Shown in pieces: positions 15,125 to 23,023 of a stretch of 41,351 nucleotides of DNA (position 1 is its first letter; each line of letters starts with the position of its first letter). Both the position numbers and the translations under genes were made by a program. This stretch comes from Pseudomonadota bacterium (GTDB lineage: Bacteria > Pseudomonadota > Alphaproteobacteria > Rhizobiales > Tepidamorphaceae): assembly GCA_023458595.1 (NCBI GenBank), contig JAEWYT010000039.1, forward strand, positions 1 through 41,351. The letters are read 5' to 3'. The notes beneath the pieces were generated by a model. That model worked only from the letters and a program-made list of their open reading frames with translations, did no database searches and was not told where the DNA came from.

Positions 15125-18100
15125 CCTTCGACGCTGCCGAAAAACATCAGTCCCAGATCCCCGCCCTTCAGCTCCTGGTGGCGCTGGGGTTCACGCCGCT
15201 GTCCCAGGCCGAGGCTGTGCGCCAGCGCGGCGGCCGCCTGCGTAACGTGGTGCTCGATGACGTCCTTGCCGACCAGCTTCTGAAGATTAACAGCTTCACC
15301 CATCGTGGCCGGGAGTATCCGTTCGACCTTGAGGATGCGCATGAGGCCATCCGGCGGCTGAAACCCACGCCTGACCGGCAGAAGGGCCTGCGCGGCACCA
15401 ACCAGGACATCTACGACACCCTCGTCCTCGGCACGACCATCACCAAGACGATCCAGGGAGACTCGAAGTCCTATTCATTCCGCTACGTCGATTGGGAGAC
15501 CCCGTCGAACAACGTCTATCACGTGACGGCCGAACTCTCGGTCGAGCGTACGGCCAGTACGCAGACCAAGCGGTGCGATATCGTCGCTTACGTGAACGGC
15601 ATCCCGTTTCTGGTGATCGAAAGCAAGCGGCCGACCGAGAGCCTCAAGAAGGCGGGTAGCCAGCTGATCGGCTATCAGAATGAGGACAATATTCCGCAGC
15701 TGTTCCACTTCGCGCAGCTGCTCATGGTGATGAACCGTGTCGAGGCGCGCTACGCCACCGTGGGCACGCCGCGGCAATTCTGGCAGACGTGGCGGGACGA
15801 GGAAGATCGCGACGAGACCATCGATCCGCTGGCCAATCGCTCCCTCACGGCGGCGGAGGCCGATGCGGTCTTCTCGGGCGATTTCGCCTTCGCGCGTGCC
15901 CATTTCGAGGCGCTGGCGGCCGAGGGTCCGCGCGCGATCACGGCGCAGGACCGCGCCATTCACGCGCTGTGTCGGCCGGAACGCCTGCTGGATCTGATCC
16001 GTCGTTTCACCGTGTTCGATGGCGGTGCACGCAAGGTCGCGCGCCACCAGCAGTTCTTTGGGATCCGCAAAGCTGTCGAACGCGTCCGCCAGTTCAATCT
16101 GGATGGCCGCCGCAAGGGCGGCGTGATCTGGCACACCCAAGGGTCGGGTAAATCGCTGACCATGGTAATGCTGGGGCGCTCTCTCGCGCTTGACAAGGCC
16201 GTCCCCAATCCGCGCATTCTCATCGTCACCGACCGCGACGATCTCGACAAGCAGATCAAGGACACGTTCAAGTCCTGCGAACTGGAACCCGTGCGGGCAA
16301 CCAGCGGGGCACACCTGATCGAGCTGATCCGCAACCGGACACCGCTCGTCACCACCATCATCAACAAATTCGATACGGCAGCCAAAGCCGCCGAGGATGT
16401 CGATGAGGACGCCAATGTGTTCGTCCTGGTCGATGAAAGCCATCGCTCGCAGACCGGCCGCTATGGTGGCCACAGCCAGTTCGCCACGCGGATGCGCCGA
16501 CTGCTGCCGAAGGCCTGCTATCTGGGCTTCACCGGAACGCCGCTTTTGAAGAAGGAGAAGAATACGCTCTCGACCTTTGGCGGCCTCATCCACAAATACG
16601 CGATCGACGAGGCTGTCGCTGACGGTGCCGTCGTGCCGCTCCTCTATGAGGGCCGCCTTGTCGAGCAGCAGGTAAATGGCGGCGTGATCGACAAGTGGTT
16701 CGACAAGATCAGCGAGGGCTTGACCCCCAGCCAGAAGGCCGACCTGAAGCGCAAGTTCTCCCGCATGGACGCGCTCTCAAAGACGGGCCAGGCGATCCGG
16801 GCGAAAGCTTTCGATATCTCGGAGCACTTCCGCCAGCACTGGCAAGGCACGGGATTCAAGGCGCAGCTTGTGGCGCCGTCCAAGGCAGCGGCCGTCCGCT
16901 TCAAGGAGGTGCTCGACGAGATCGGGCACGTCACCAGCGAAATCGTCATCTCGCCGCCCGATGACAACGAGGGCAACGAGGAGGTCGACAAGGAATCGAA
17001 GGACCTCGTGCGCGGGTTCTGGGCGCAGATGATGGCGCGTTATAAGACCGAGGACGAATACACCCGGCAGATCATCGATGCATTCAAGGGCTCGGGCGAT
17101 CCGGAGATCCTCATCGTCGTGTCGAAGCTGCTGACCGGGTTCGATGCCCCGCGCAATACCGTGCTCTATGTGTGCAAGTCGCTGCGCGAACATAACCTGC
17201 TGCAGGCGATCGCCCGCGTGAACCGGCTCTACGAAGACGGCGCGACCGAGAAGCAGTTTGGCTTCATCATCGACTATGAGGGTCTGCTCGGAGAACTCGA
17301 CACGGCGCTGACGACCTACAGCGCCTTCGAGGGCTTTGACGCCGCCGATCTCGCCGGCACGGTCCACGACGTGCGCGAGGAAATCCGGAAGCTGCCCCAG
17401 CTGCACGATCAGCTCTGGGACCTGTTCAAGTCGGTCAAGAACAAGAGGGACATGGAGCAGTTCGAACAGTTACTGGCCGATGAGGCGATCCGGCAGGAAT
17501 TCTATGAACGACTGAAGGCGTTCAGCCGCTGCCTCCATATCTCGCTGTCGTCGGACAAGCTCTTCGACGTCTTCGACGAATCGAAGATCGACGCCATGAA
17601 GCGGGACTGGAAGCAGTTTTCTGAACTGCGGCGCTCGGTTCAGCTGCGCTACCAGGAAACCATCGACGTGAAAGAGTTCGAGCCGAAGATCCAGAAGCTA
17701 CTCGACGACCATGTGGTTGCCATGCCGGCCGAGACGATCATCGAGATGGTCAACATCAACGACCCGGACGCCCTGAAGGCCGTGGTGGAGGAAACGGGCG
17801 TCTCCGAGGCATCAAGGGCGGACCGGATCGCCAGCGCGACGCGCCGGACCATCACCGAAAAGATGGACGAGGACCCGACCTTCTACCGCAGCTTCTCGGA
17901 GCTCCTGGAGGAAACCATCCGCGACTATCGGGCCAAACGGATCTCCGAAAGGGATTACCTCAAGAACGTTGTCGATCTGGCGAGCAAGGTCGCGCGCAAG
18001 GACCGGGGCCGTGAGGTGCCGGATGCGATCAAGGGCAACGATGATGGGCAGGCTTTCTTCGGCATCCTCGAAGGCGCGCTCGCGACCGATGATGGCAAAC

Positions 18101-18336
18101 CGATCGAGGCGGATGAGGTTGCCGCCATTGCGCTCACGATCATCGACATCATCAAGTCCCATCACATCGTCGATGTTTGGTCCAACGACATTGCTCAGAA
18201 CAAGATGCGCAACGCTATCGACGACTATTTCTTCGACGTCCTTCGTGATGAACGTGGCATCGCATTACCGGTTGAGGTGATGGACGATATCGAACTCAAG
18301 ATCATGGACCTCGCACGGGCGCGGTTTCCGGGATGA
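15121..18336 (+). CDS. hsdR: Type I restriction endonuclease subunit HsdR
   Basis: HsdR translocates DNA with ATP and cuts unmodified DNA at a distance. The 1071-residue protein has an N-terminal PD-(D/E)xK nuclease (D in CDIVAY near 153, E-x-K in VIESKRP near 165) and a superfamily 2 motor: Walker A TQGSGKS near 338, DESH near 437, FTGTP near 470 and LLTGFDAP near 680. A helical C-terminus contacts HsdM. All motifs look intact. The ATG at 15121 is chosen over a GTG at 15112 because GGAG lies 8 bases upstream and it overlaps the DUF3800 stop. The stop overlaps the metallopeptidase start. Confidence 0.95.
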   Translation: MTFDAAEKHQSQIPALQLLVALGFTPLSQAEAVRQRGGRLRNVVLDDVLADQLLKINSFTHRGREYPFDLEDAHEAIRRLKPTPDRQKGLRGTNQDIYDTLVLGTTITKTIQGDSKSYSFRYVDWETPSNNVYHVTAELSVERTASTQTKRCDIVAYVNGIPFLVIESKRPTESLKKAGSQLIGYQNEDNIPQLFHFAQLLMVMNRVEARYATVGTPRQFWQTWRDEEDRDETIDPLANRSLTAAEADAVFSGDFAFARAHFEALAAEGPRAITAQDRAIHALCRPERLLDLIRRFTVFDGGARKVARHQQFFGIRKAVERVRQFNLDGRRKGGVIWHTQGSGKSLTMVMLGRSLALDKAVPNPRILIVTDRDDLDKQIKDTFKSCELEPVRATSGAHLIELIRNRTPLVTTIINKFDTAAKAAEDVDEDANVFVLVDESHRSQTGRYGGHSQFATRMRRLLPKACYLGFTGTPLLKKEKNTLSTFGGLIHKYAIDEAVADGAVVPLLYEGRLVEQQVNGGVIDKWFDKISEGLTPSQKADLKRKFSRMDALSKTGQAIRAKAFDISEHFRQHWQGTGFKAQLVAPSKAAAVRFKEVLDEIGHVTSEIVISPPDDNEGNEEVDKESKDLVRGFWAQMMARYKTEDEYTRQIIDAFKGSGDPEILIVVSKLLTGFDAPRNTVLYVCKSLREHNLLQAIARVNRLYEDGATEKQFGFIIDYEGLLGELDTALTTYSAFEGFDAADLAGTVHDVREEIRKLPQLHDQLWDLFKSVKNKRDMEQFEQLLADEAIRQEFYERLKAFSRCLHISLSSDKLFDVFDESKIDAMKRDWKQFSELRRSVQLRYQETIDVKEFEPKIQKLLDDHVVAMPAETIIEMVNINDPDALKAVVEETGVSEASRADRIASATRRTITEKMDEDPTFYRSFSELLEETIRDYRAKRISERDYLKNVVDLASKVARKDRGREVPDAIKGNDDGQAFFGILEGALATDDGKPIEADEVAAIALTIIDIIKSHHIVDVWSNDIAQNKMRNAIDDYFFDVLRDERGIALPVEVMDDIELKIMDLARARFPG

Positions 18337-19049
18337 CGGCAGAGCGGCACAGCGTGCAATACGGTGAACACAGGATCGAATTCGCCATTTTGCGCCGTGA
18401 ACGGACGACGCTGGAAATCGCTGTCGAGCCGGATGCTTCCGTTGTTGTCGCTGCCCCGCAGGATGCTCCGCTGGTCGCGATCGAGGAGAAGGTGCGCAAG
18501 CGCGCTGCGTGGATCCGGCGTCAGCAGCGATATTTCATCCAGTTCCTTCCGCGCACTCCGGATCGCCAGTATGTGGCGGGCGAGACCCATCTTTATCTCG
18601 GACGCCAGTATCGGTTGAAAGTAGTGCCCCACGTCCAGGCGACGGTGAAGCTAGTCCGTGGCTTCATCGTCGTCCAAACGCACAGACCCGAGCGAACCGA
18701 GGTCACCCGGGAGCTTGTCGAGCATTGGTATCGGCAGCGCGCTCACGCAAAATTTGCCGAGCGTCTGGAAGTCAATCTTTTGCGTTTCCCGGCCCCTGAA
18801 GACTTTCGCCCCAAGGGCTTGATCGTCCGCCAACTTCGGCAGCGTTGGGGTTCGATGTCGCCGGCATCTCGCCTTTTGCTCAATCGCCGCCTAATCGAGG
18901 CGCCCATGGACGCGATTGACTACGTCATCACGCACGAGCTCTGCCACATCGCGGTGCCGCACCACGGTCCAGAGTTCTTTGAGCTTTTGGACCGTGTCCT
19001 GCCCGATTGGCCCAAGCGGAAGCACCGGCTCGAAAGAGTCATGGCTTGA
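18333..19049 (+). CDS. YgjP/SprT-like zinc metallopeptidase
   Basis: The 238-residue protein belongs to the YgjP-like (DUF45) family. The active site HELCH (H201, E202, H205) is followed by HHGPEF with a likely third zinc ligand, and the GSM/RWGSMSP motif precedes it. Such genes sit next to hsdR in many type I loci, but no function in restriction has been shown. It overlaps hsdR by ATGA (18333-18336) and is the last gene of the operon. The 465 bases that follow have no gene. Confidence 0.9.
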   Translation: MTAERHSVQYGEHRIEFAILRRERTTLEIAVEPDASVVVAAPQDAPLVAIEEKVRKRAAWIRRQQRYFIQFLPRTPDRQYVAGETHLYLGRQYRLKVVPHVQATVKLVRGFIVVQTHRPERTEVTRELVEHWYRQRAHAKFAERLEVNLLRFPAPEDFRPKGLIVRQLRQRWGSMSPASRLLLNRRLIEAPMDAIDYVITHELCHIAVPHHGPEFFELLDRVLPDWPKRKHRLERVMA

Positions 19050-19091
19050 GCGGGCCATCAACGCCACCAAGGGCGTCAAGCGACCATGAAT

Positions 19092-19111
19092 TGAAACGTT
19101 TGGCCGGCGAT
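19092..19111. repeat. Right-end motif of block 1
   Basis: TGAAACGTTTGGCCGGCGAT recurs with one indel and one mismatch at 30927-30945, and CGAAAA follows 6-7 bases later in both places. Each copy lies upstream of a copy of the tRNA-Ser 3'-end repeat (230 and 47 bases away). It may be an integrase arm site or a shared element end. Confidence 0.45.
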
Positions 19112-19343
19112 GGGGATACGAAAAGTCTTCGAGAAATTGTGGCCAAAACCATCTTTAGAACAATGAGTTACGAATCCGTACTGCTGGCCGTTCAGTCCAA
19201 AGGTTCAGAGAAAAACGGCGGAGAGAGAACGCTCGGAGGAGACGTTCCCGGCGGCGTAGTCCAGAGGTTTGCACCCGAACCGCGAGGTTCCTTGGCGTTT
19301 CAGCGTCGCATTCACGAGCGGAGAACGTTCGACGGGGTAGAAA

Positions 19344-19357
19344 TGGCGGAGAGGGAG
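19344..19357. other. Attachment site repeat at left end of the integrative element
   Basis: TGGCGGAGAGGGAG is identical to 30993-31006, which is the 3' end (CCA side) of the tRNA-Ser gene. A copy of a tRNA 3' end about 160 bases ahead of a P4-type integrase is the usual sign of an att site. The following 10 bases (ACGGTTTTCG) also occur in the anticodon part of the tRNA. The gene-free stretch 19050-19514 otherwise holds only short repeats. Confidence 0.72.
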
Positions 19358-19384
19358 ACGGTTTTCGTTAAATATCGTTAAGTA

Positions 19385-19521
19385 ACACTCGTCTCACCTG
19401 ACAGTATTCCTCTTGCCTTGCCGGAATATTTCCGTCCATAGTCGTTACACTCGTCTCATGCCAGCGCGCTTCCGAATGCTGGTCGGAACGTGGGTCAACG
19501 GCGTAGGTTGGAACGTGGGTC
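19385..19521. repeat. Repeats in front of the integrase gene
   Basis: Two short direct repeats lie between the att copy and the integrase start: ACACTCGTCTCA at 19385-19396 and 19447-19458, and GGAACGTGGGTC at 19485-19496 and 19510-19521. Between them is the palindrome CGGAA-TAT-TTCCG (19422-19434). These are candidate arm-binding sites for the integrase or operators of its promoter. Confidence 0.45.
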
Positions 19522-20744
19522 GGCCTCTCAACAAACTGACGGCGGTCAAGGTGGCGGCGCTGAACCGCCCTGGACGCTATGGCGACGGCGGCGGGCTGTG
19601 GCTGCAGGTCGGCCCGACCGGCGGCAAATCCTGGGCTTTTCGCTACCAGCTCGACGGCCGCGTGAGACAGGCGGGCCTTGGCGCGGCGGACCTGTTCACA
19701 TTGGCCGAGGCGCGCGACCGGGCGCGGGAGTTCCGCCGTCTTTTGGCGGACGGTATCGATCCGATCGAGGCCCGCGAGGAGAAGCGCCGGACGGCCCGCG
19801 CGGCACGGGCGAACATCGTCACCTTCAAGGCGGCCGCCGAAAAATACATCGCGGCGCATCGGCCCGGCTGGAAGAACGCGAAGCACGGCGACCAGTGGGA
19901 GGCCACCCTCTCAACCCACGCTTTCCCGAAAATCGGCGATCGCGACGTGGCGGAGATCGGGACGGCGGACATTCTGGGAGTCCTCGAGCCGATCTGGCCG
20001 ACGAAGACGGAGACGGCTTCCCGGGTGCGCGGGCGGATCGAACGGATCCTCGATTGGGCGAAGGTGCGCGGCCACCGGACCGGCGAAAACCCGGCGCGCT
20101 GGCGCGGCCACCTCGACAAGCTCCTGCCGGCGCGGCGCAAGGTGCGGCCGGTGAGGCCTCAGCCGGCGATGGCCTACGCGGACGTACCGGCGTTCGTGAC
20201 GCGGCTGCGCACCGTGCAGGGGATCTCGGCGCGCGCGCTCGAGTTCACGATCCTGACCGCGGTCCGGACCGGCGAGACGATTGGCGCGGCCTGGCCCGAA
20301 ATCGACCTCGCCGCCGCGCTGTGGACGATCCCGGCGGTCCGCATGAAGGGCGGGCGCGAGCACAAGGTGCCGCTCGCCGAGCGCGCGATCGAGATCCTCG
20401 CGGACCTGCCTCGCGAGCGCGGCAACGACCACGTGTTCATCGGCGCGCGGAAGGGCCGGGGCCTGTCCTCGATGGCGATGTTGGAGACGCTGCGCGAGTT
20501 CGAAAGCGGACTGACGGTGCACGGCTTCCGGTCCTCTTTCCGGGATTGGGCGGCAGAGCGCACGGCCTACCCTAACCACGTCGCCGAGATGGCGCTGGCG
20601 CACCGGATCGCCGACGCGACAGAGGCGGCTTATCGCCGCGGCGAGCTGCTGGACAAGCGCCGCCGGCTGATGCGTGACTGGGCGCGGTTCGTCGGAATGC
20701 CCGCGACGGATGCGGCCGTGGCACCGCTCAGGGCGCGGCGATGA
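19515..20744 (+). CDS. int: P4-type tyrosine integrase
   Basis: This enzyme inserts and excises the element at tRNA-Ser. The 409-residue protein has the N-terminal DUF4102 arm-binding domain (LNKLTAVKVAAL, YGDGGGLWLQV), a core-binding domain (about 95-180) and the catalytic domain with R251 (AVRTGE), H336-x-x-R339 (HGFR), H363 and Y373 (AAYRRG). All catalytic residues are present. The GTG at 19515 is chosen because MGRPLNKL aligns with usual family starts and the 5' sequence holds repeats; ATG codons at 19458 and 19476 are in frame and possible. The stop overlaps the next gene (ATGA). Confidence 0.9.
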   Translation: MGRPLNKLTAVKVAALNRPGRYGDGGGLWLQVGPTGGKSWAFRYQLDGRVRQAGLGAADLFTLAEARDRAREFRRLLADGIDPIEAREEKRRTARAARANIVTFKAAAEKYIAAHRPGWKNAKHGDQWEATLSTHAFPKIGDRDVAEIGTADILGVLEPIWPTKTETASRVRGRIERILDWAKVRGHRTGENPARWRGHLDKLLPARRKVRPVRPQPAMAYADVPAFVTRLRTVQGISARALEFTILTAVRTGETIGAAWPEIDLAAALWTIPAVRMKGGREHKVPLAERAIEILADLPRERGNDHVFIGARKGRGLSSMAMLETLREFESGLTVHGFRSSFRDWAAERTAYPNHVAEMALAHRIADATEAAYRRGELLDKRRRLMRDWARFVGMPATDAAVAPLRARR

Positions 20745-21415
20745 CGGCGGGGCTCCCACCAATTGTAAGCCGCAAGGGGCTGCTCGAGCTGTGGACAGAA
20801 AAGCTGCCGCCGCCGAGTGCCGGCGATCGGATTGACTATCCAAGCGGCCTCGACGCGCTCGCGGCCGAGGCTGCCGAGACGATCCGAAAGGCCGGCGAAG
20901 ATCCGGCCGACATCGATCGGCTCGCCCGCCGACCGCGACGCGAAGGGGAACTTGACGATGTTTTCGTCGCTGCAAGGATCCTGCGCACGGTGCGGTGGAT
21001 GAAGGATCTAGAGAGGCGCGTACGCAAAGATCTAGCGACGATGGAAGGCCAGCTTGCGCTCGCGGATCTTATGGTGTTGGCCGCGACACTCGCCGAATGG
21101 AAGCTGACCGCGGCGATCGTCGGCGCTGAAGACGAGATCATGAGCGGGCTGCAACTGCACGACACCCTGGCGACGGCCCGCACCAGGTCCGCGATTGTGC
21201 GCAAGGGTGCGCGCCAGCCGGAATGGAAGGCCTGGCAGGCCGAGGCCGCGGACGTCCGTAGTCGCAATCCGGGGCTGAGCGCGCGGCGGATAGCACAGCT
21301 CGTCGCTAAAAAATTTGGTGTCTCCCCGAGAACCGTCGAGCGTCGCATAAAGAGCCGAATCGCGGCAGCTGTCAGGGTGCGCGACGCAGCAAGCTCAAAG
21401 GACCGGTGTTCTTGA
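20741..21415 (+). CDS. Hypothetical protein with C-terminal HTH (224 aa)
   Basis: The family is not recognised. Residues about 60-155 are largely helical, and the C-terminal part (about 180-215) reads as a helix-turn-helix: NPGLSARRIAQLVAKKF followed by GVSPRTVERRIK, similar to DNA-binding resolvase-type ends. It overlaps the integrase by ATGA (20741-20744), so it may be an accessory or regulatory protein for integration. The overlapping next gene starts before its end. Confidence 0.6.
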   Translation: MTAGLPPIVSRKGLLELWTEKLPPPSAGDRIDYPSGLDALAAEAAETIRKAGEDPADIDRLARRPRREGELDDVFVAARILRTVRWMKDLERRVRKDLATMEGQLALADLMVLAATLAEWKLTAAIVGAEDEIMSGLQLHDTLATARTRSAIVRKGARQPEWKAWQAEAADVRSRNPGLSARRIAQLVAKKFGVSPRTVERRIKSRIAAAVRVRDAASSKDRCS

Positions 21416-21894
21416 CGTTGCCGACAATTTTGAACGTCTCTGGCCTGGCGCTGGCATTCCTGGGGGCGCTGGCCTTGGCCCGGCCGTGGCACGCTATCCT
21501 CCACAGAGTTCTGCTGCGACGTAACGAGAGCGGCCGGCGCAAAGCCCTCCGCGCTGTAGAGCGGATGGAAAGCCAGTTCGACAAAACGGTCGGTGCCGCC
21601 GACTATTATGCGATCGCCAGGGTGCGCGGCCACATGCTGGTTCAAGAACCCATGGCAGCGGTCGTCGACAAGGCGCATCAATTGCTTCGTCGACGGTGGG
21701 GGCTGCCAGAGCGATCGCTCCTGCACGCGCGAGGTATACTTGACCGAGCGAAGATCGACGCGAGCTTCGATGAATTGGCCGGCGAAGTACACCGCCGGGC
21801 GAACAGCGATCCGCGCGATTTGACCGGGTTGGCCGCATGGCTACTCACGGCAGGATTCTTCCTACAGCTCATCGCAGCATATCTCGCGGCCTAG
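21406..21894 (+). CDS. Small membrane protein (162 aa)
   Basis: The product has hydrophobic segments at both ends (about 8-27 and 143-160) with a basic, helical middle (RRNESGRRKALRAVERM), suggesting a hairpin membrane protein with a cytoplasmic or periplasmic domain of about 110 residues. The start is uncertain: GTG 21406 has AAAGGA a few bases upstream, while TTG 21412 overlaps the previous stop. No family is recognised. Confidence 0.5.
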   Translation: MFLTLPTILNVSGLALAFLGALALARPWHAILHRVLLRRNESGRRKALRAVERMESQFDKTVGAADYYAIARVRGHMLVQEPMAAVVDKAHQLLRRRWGLPERSLLHARGILDRAKIDASFDELAGEVHRRANSDPRDLTGLAAWLLTAGFFLQLIAAYLAA

Positions 21895-21947
21895 CGCTTC
21901 GAGTCACCCCTTCGGACGATCGCGACGCGGCGACTTCCCTGATTTTT

Positions 21948-21976
21948 GTGCCGCACCTCTGCTAGAGCTGCGGCAC
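21948..21976. promoter_or_regulatory. Strong hairpin upstream of the AlpA-like gene
   Basis: GTGCCGCA (21948-21955) pairs with TGCGGCAC (21969-21976), and after one C-C mismatch CTCT pairs with AGAG around the loop GCT. It lies 40 bases ahead of the regulator start. No T-run follows on the plus strand, so an operator or mRNA structure is more likely than a terminator. Confidence 0.5.
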
Positions 21977-22015
21977 CCGGCGCTGCTTATGTTGCCACCG
22001 AACAAGGGTGACGAA

Positions 22016-22240
22016 ATGCAACGCTTCATGCGGATCCACGATGTGATCAAGACGACCGGCCTCAGCCGGGCGCTGGTCTATCGCGAGATGAACGCGGGGC
22101 GGTTTCCGCGCTCGATCGCGATCTCGGCGAAGGCCGTCGCTTGGCTGGAAGAGGAGGTCGAGGCCTGGCAGGCCGAGCGCCTGGCGGCGCGGGAAGGCGA
22201 TCCATCAAACGCAGGAGTATCTAGTGATGACGAACGTTGA
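22016..22240 (+). CDS. AlpA family transcriptional regulator
   Basis: The 74-residue protein fits the AlpA family of small MerR-like winged-helix regulators: RIHDVIKTTGLSRALVYREM (about 6-25), GRFPRSIAISAKAVAWLEEEVEAW (about 28-51). In P4-type elements AlpA activates the integrase or excision genes. The ATG at 22016 has AGGGTGA a few bases upstream. A strong hairpin lies just ahead. Confidence 0.87.
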   Translation: MQRFMRIHDVIKTTGLSRALVYREMNAGRFPRSIAISAKAVAWLEEEVEAWQAERLAAREGDPSNAGVSSDDER

Positions 22241-22496
22241 GCCGCGGGTGAGAACACGGAAGGAAGGGACTCAATATAAGCGATTCTTCGAGTGGCTCTT
22301 TCGGTTATCCGCCGCTCAACACTACTTTCCCAAAGAAGCAAATCTGGATATCAAAGAATTTATCGATCCTGTTGTTTTAACAAAGGAAGAAAAACGCAGG
22401 TCGATCGTGATTATCAACCGAGCAATTCGCGGTCTCGAACGTATCAAGGCTGAGATAAAGGCCAAACGGTCAGAGAACATCATCACGCGCTCATAA
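22227..22496 (+). CDS. Small hypothetical protein with lower GC codon use (89 aa)
   Basis: The product is basic (KEGTQYKRFFEWLF, KKRRSIVIINRAIRGLERIKAEIKAKR) and mostly helical; no family is recognised. Codon use is clearly more A/T rich than in the neighbours (many AAA, GAA, TTA, ATT codons), so it may have been acquired separately. The ATG at 22227 is preceded by GGAG about 11 bases upstream. It overlaps the AlpA gene by 14 bases and the next gene by one base. Confidence 0.55.
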   Translation: MTNVEPRVRTRKEGTQYKRFFEWLFRLSAAQHYFPKEANLDIKEFIDPVVLTKEEKRRSIVIINRAIRGLERIKAEIKAKRSENIITRS

Positions 22497-23023
22497 TGCA
22501 GGATGACTCCTCACCCCCACACCCCCTTGCGGGCGAAAGCCTGGAGGCGCGCTTGCGCCTCGTCGCCGAAGTCCGCGAGCTGTTCGGACCATGCGAGGCG
22601 CGGGCGCTGTGGGGTCAGCTCAATCTGCCCCGCGCGCCGGACCGCCGAGGCCGCGCTGCGAATGGCGATGCCGGCCGCGCACGCGAGTTCATCGCCGAGC
22701 GCGTGAAAGCTGCGCCGGGTCTCCGGTCGCCGTTCGGCGCTATCTGGAAAGCTTATCTGGACTGGTGCGTCGAGCGCCGGGTAGCACCGATCGCGCCCGC
22801 CTGGCTCGGCCGGCGGCTCGTCGCGGTCGGTCTTGCACGACACAAGGCGGGCAACTCGATCTATGCGGCTGCAATCCATCTCGGCGGCCCGCCCGCCGTG
22901 CCCCCGGTGCCCCCGGATTCGTCCGGGACGGGGACTGTGGGGACGATAGCCGATCCTCGGTCCGCGCATCGTCCCCGGAAAAAAGCGAATAACGCCAAAC
23001 ACTTCGGACGGGAGGGACGATAG
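22496..23023 (+). CDS. Hypothetical DNA-binding-type protein (175 aa)
   Basis: The middle of the protein (about 60-125, REFIAERVKAAPGLRSPFGAIWKAYLDWC ... LGRRLVAVGLARHK) resembles the winged helix at the C-terminus of phage primases, in which a host of similar small proteins exist. There is no primase or helicase core here. The C-terminal 45 residues are Pro/Gly and basic rich and are encoded over the GGGACGAT repeats. It starts on the stop of the previous gene (TAATG). Function unknown. Confidence 0.55.
   Translation: MQDDSSPPHPLAGESLEARLRLVAEVRELFGPCEARALWGQLNLPRAPDRRGRAANGDAGRAREFIAERVKAAPGLRSPFGAIWKAYLDWCVERRVAPIAPAWLGRRLVAVGLARHKAGNSIYAAAIHLGGPPAVPPVPPDSSGTGTVGTIADPRSAHRPRKKANNAKHFGREGR

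Larger units (their letters stand above)
1..19357. mobile_element. Genomic island block 1 (left end outside window)
   Basis: This block carries cargo that does not belong to the core genome: mercury resistance, a serine recombinase cassette, a composite restriction/Shedu operon and an orphan sigma-like factor. Its right limit is put at the 14-bp copy of the tRNA-Ser 3' end at 19344-19357. A motif about 250 bases inside that limit (19092-19111) recurs near the right end of the second element (30927-30945), as expected if both were inserted at the same tRNA by related integrases. The left end, and any integrase of its own, are not in the window. The extent of the island is therefore inference. 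Confidence 0.5.

Noticed and set aside
19050..19100. GCTTGA...TCAAGC as terminator of the restriction operon
   Set aside because: The inner bases do not pair well and no T-run follows, so it was not called.
19007..19381. 124-residue open frame after the metallopeptidase gene
   Set aside because: It starts inside the preceding gene, spans the att repeat and has no recognisable features.
19458..19514. Integrase start at the ATG 19458
   Set aside because: The extra 19 residues are encoded over direct repeats and do not resemble family N-termini, whereas GTG 19515 gives the usual start. It remains possible.
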